This document shows positions 62,294 through 64,000 of a stretch of DNA of 64,000 bases, piece after piece. Numbering within the stretch: the first letter of the stretch is position 1; every line of letters starts with the position of its first letter. Source of the DNA: RYN-122 sp963761655 (GTDB lineage Bacteria; Actinomycetota; Actinomycetes; Mycobacteriales; SCTD01); assembly GCA_963761655.1 (NCBI GenBank), contig CAVXHI010000002.1, positions 558,001-622,000 of the forward strand. The letters run 5' to 3'. The position numbers were made by a program, and so were the translations under genes. The notes below the pieces were generated by a model. The model was given only the letters and a program-made list of their open reading frames with translations. It did no database searches and was not told the DNA's origin.

Positions 62294-63315
62294 CCGGGAC
62301 CGGCCCGGGGGGCGGACGCGGCCTGCGGGTCGAGGGCCTGGGTCTGCGTCACGCTGGAGGCGCGTGGGCGCTCCGCGACGTCGACCTCGAGGTCGCGCCC
62401 GGCGAGGTCGTCGCCGTCGTCGGACCGTCGGGGTCGGGCAAGACGACGCTGCTGCGCCTGGTCTGCGGGCTGTCCCGGCCGACCGAGGGGACGATCGCGC
62501 TCGACGGCGTCCTCCAGGGCGGCGTCGCTCCCGAGCGGCGGCCGGTGGCGATGGTGTTCCAGGGCTACGCGCTGTTCCCGCACCTGTCCGTGCGCGACAA
62601 CGTCGCCTTCGGCCTGCGGGTGCGGCGGGTCGGCCGGCGCGAGCGGAGCCGCCGGGTCGAGGGTGCAGCCGCGCCGTTGGGCCTGCTGCCGCTGCTGGAC
62701 CGCCTGCCGTCGGAGCTGTCGGGCGGGGAGCGGCAGCGGGTCGCCCTCGCACGTGCCCTCGTCCGCGACCCCCGCGTCTTCTGCCTCGACGAGCCGATGT
62801 CGGCGCTGGACCCCCTGCTGCGCCTCGACGCCCGGCGCGAGCTCGCCCGGCTGCTGCGGGCCGACGGGCGTTGCGCGCTGCTCGTCACCCACGACCAGGC
62901 CGAGGCCGTCGCGCTCGGCGACCGCGTCGTCGTGCTGCGGGACGGCCGGGTCGAGCAGGTCGGGACACCGCGCCAGCTGTACGACGCGCCCGCCACCCCG
63001 TTCGTCGCCCGCTTCCTCGGCAGCCCGCCCGCCAGCCTGCTGCCCGGCCACGACGGCGTCGCCGGGCCGCTGCGGCACGACGGACTGACCGGTCCGTGCG
63101 TCCTCGGCGTCCGGCCGGAGGACCTGCAGGTCCTCGACGGCGACGACGCCGACGTGGTGGCCGTGCAGGACCTCGGCGCGGAGGTCGAGGTGGTGCTGGC
63201 GACCACCGCGGGTGAGCTGGTCGCGCGGGTGCGGCCGGGGCAGGCGCCGGCGGTCGGGTCGCGCGTGGGCGTGCGGGCGTCCCGGGTGCTGGGCTGGCCG
63301 GGCGGCGTGGCGTGA
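62290..63315 (+). CDS. ABC transporter ATPase (MalK/UgpC-type)
   Basis: An ATPase of about 340 residues with Walker A (VGPSGSGKTTLLRL), Q-loop (MVFQGYALFPHLSVRDN), signature (LSGGERQRVALARAL), Walker B (FCLDEPMSALDP) and H-loop (LVTHDQAEAV). A C-terminal TOBE domain follows (VLGVRPEDLQVLDGDDADVV). No ATG or GTG starts the frame near the expected place. The in-frame CTG at 62290, which overlaps the previous stop, is the only candidate, so the start is uncertain. A small sequence error or a rare CTG start are both possible. Confidence 0.85.
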   Translation: MTGTGPGGGRGLRVEGLGLRHAGGAWALRDVDLEVAPGEVVAVVGPSGSGKTTLLRLVCGLSRPTEGTIALDGVLQGGVAPERRPVAMVFQGYALFPHLSVRDNVAFGLRVRRVGRRERSRRVEGAAAPLGLLPLLDRLPSELSGGERQRVALARALVRDPRVFCLDEPMSALDPLLRLDARRELARLLRADGRCALLVTHDQAEAVALGDRVVVLRDGRVEQVGTPRQLYDAPATPFVARFLGSPPASLLPGHDGVAGPLRHDGLTGPCVLGVRPEDLQVLDGDDADVVAVQDLGAEVEVVLATTAGELVARVRPGQAPAVGSRVGVRASRVLGWPGGVA

Positions 63316-64000
63316 GGAGGCCCCGCCCGGGCTACGGCGGCGGCCTGTGGCTGCTGCTCGCCCCCTTCCTGGCCGGCGCGACGGCCCTGGTGCTGGTGCC
63401 GGCCGTCGTCACCGCGGGGTACGCCTTCACGGAGTACGACGGCCTCTCCGCACCGCGGTTCGCCGGCGTCGAGACGCTGTACTCGCTGCTCACCTACCCG
63501 GGGTTCCGGCGGTCGCTGGTCTCGAGTGCCGTGTTCCTGGTGGTCGCGGTGCCCGTACGGGTGCTCGGTGGCCTGGCCCTGGCTCTGCTGCTGCACCGCC
63601 GCGGCCGGCTCGTCGCTCCTGCCCGGCTGGCCGCGTACACGCCGTCGGTCCTGCCCGACGCCGCTCTCGTGCTGGTCGCGCTCTGGGTCGTCAACCCCGT
63701 GTACGGCCCGGTGGGGGCGGCTGTGCGCCTGGCCGGAGGCACCCCCGGGCCGCTCCTGCTCGATCCGACCAGTGCTCGAGCGGTCCTGGTCGCCCTGGCG
63801 GCGCTCACCCTCGGCGAGGGGTTCCTGGTGCTGCTGGCAGCCCGTCGGGAGCTGCCCGGGCAGCTCTACGACGTCGCGCGCCTCGAGGGCGCCCGGGGTG
63901 CGGGGCTGTTCCGTCGCGTGACCCTGCCCGCGCTGGTGCCGGTCCTCGGCCTGCTGTCCGCCCGCGACCTCGTGGTCAGCATGCAGGTGACGCTGGTGCC
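63312..64000 (+). CDS. Carbohydrate ABC transporter permease (MalF-type), partial
   Basis: A partial permease of at least 229 residues. LWLLLAPFLAGATALVLVPA, FRRSLVSSAVFLVVAVPVRV and LGGLALALLLHRRGRLVAPA are membrane segments. The EAA loop is YDVARLEGARGAGLFRRVTL. It continues beyond the right edge. GTG 63312 overlaps the ATPase stop by 4 bp. It pairs with the permease at 60178. Confidence 0.88.
   Translation, partial: MRRPRPGYGGGLWLLLAPFLAGATALVLVPAVVTAGYAFTEYDGLSAPRFAGVETLYSLLTYPGFRRSLVSSAVFLVVAVPVRVLGGLALALLLHRRGRLVAPARLAAYTPSVLPDAALVLVALWVVNPVYGPVGAAVRLAGGTPGPLLLDPTSARAVLVALAALTLGEGFLVLLAARRELPGQLYDVARLEGARGAGLFRRVTLPALVPVLGLLSARDLVVSMQVTLV

Overview
The window is very GC-rich actinobacterial DNA. 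Gene starts are often GTG, Shine-Dalgarno sequences are strong, and neighbouring genes overlap by 4 bp. An SsgA-family regulator, an RskA-type anti-sigma factor, the TreY/TreZ/GlgX trehalose-glycogen set, DUF3618 and DUF3467 proteins and a methyl-accepting chemotaxis protein point to a motile, free-living actinomycete of the Kineosporia/Geodermatophilus/Motilibacter kind. I cannot name a genus.

Layout. 1-2308: DUF262, HIT, ParB-like and NUDIX genes on the minus strand, each broken by several frameshifts. 2411-5439: a small toxin-antitoxin pair, a CDF metal exporter and a CynX-type MFS transporter. 5453-12986: one giant secreted protein with a seven-bladed propeller, beta-helix and Ig/FN3 domains. 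13154-18869: an ArsR regulator with a membrane molybdopterin oxidoreductase, a GT39-type glycosyltransferase and an FAD amine-oxidase-like protein. 18922-30246: DUF3467 and SDR genes, then treZ, phoD, treY, glgX, a baeRF/Vms1-like gene and a zinc-ribbon protein, all on the minus strand. 30494-35172: a chemoreceptor, tRNA-Val(GAC), tRNA-Cys and tRNA-Gly, ssgA, an ECF sigma/anti-sigma pair, a PGPGW protein and tRNA-Val(CAC).

35153-53718 is an 18.6-kb integrated element. The last 21 bp of tRNA-Val(CAC) plus one base are repeated exactly at its far end, and a tyrosine integrase lies 165 bp inside that end. It carries a MobC-like protein and a relaxase but no visible type IV secretion genes, so it looks mobilizable rather than self-transmissible. 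Cargo includes a Cas2/SinR-like plus DUF2188 pair, an unknown protein coupled to an XRE-ImmA/IrrE protein, an IS21 insertion, a secreted metzincin protease beside a PKD-type protein, a sigma factor fused to a membrane anchor, a tiny secreted peptide, a helix-turn-helix-only LysR protein, a second sigma factor with a membrane partner, and a streptogrisin-like protease. These genes look less GC-biased than the host genes. The dominant cargo theme is exported proteolysis with its own transcriptional control.

53732-64000 returns to chromosome: a CxxC protein, a DUF3618/holin-like/repeat-protein operon, a degenerate receiver protein, OsmC, thrS, a HIT protein and a sugar ABC transporter cut by the window edge.

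Several otherwise intact genes carry one frameshift each, and five of them have a net excess of one base. This looks more like residual base-calling error than true decay, and it should temper any pseudogene claim here.
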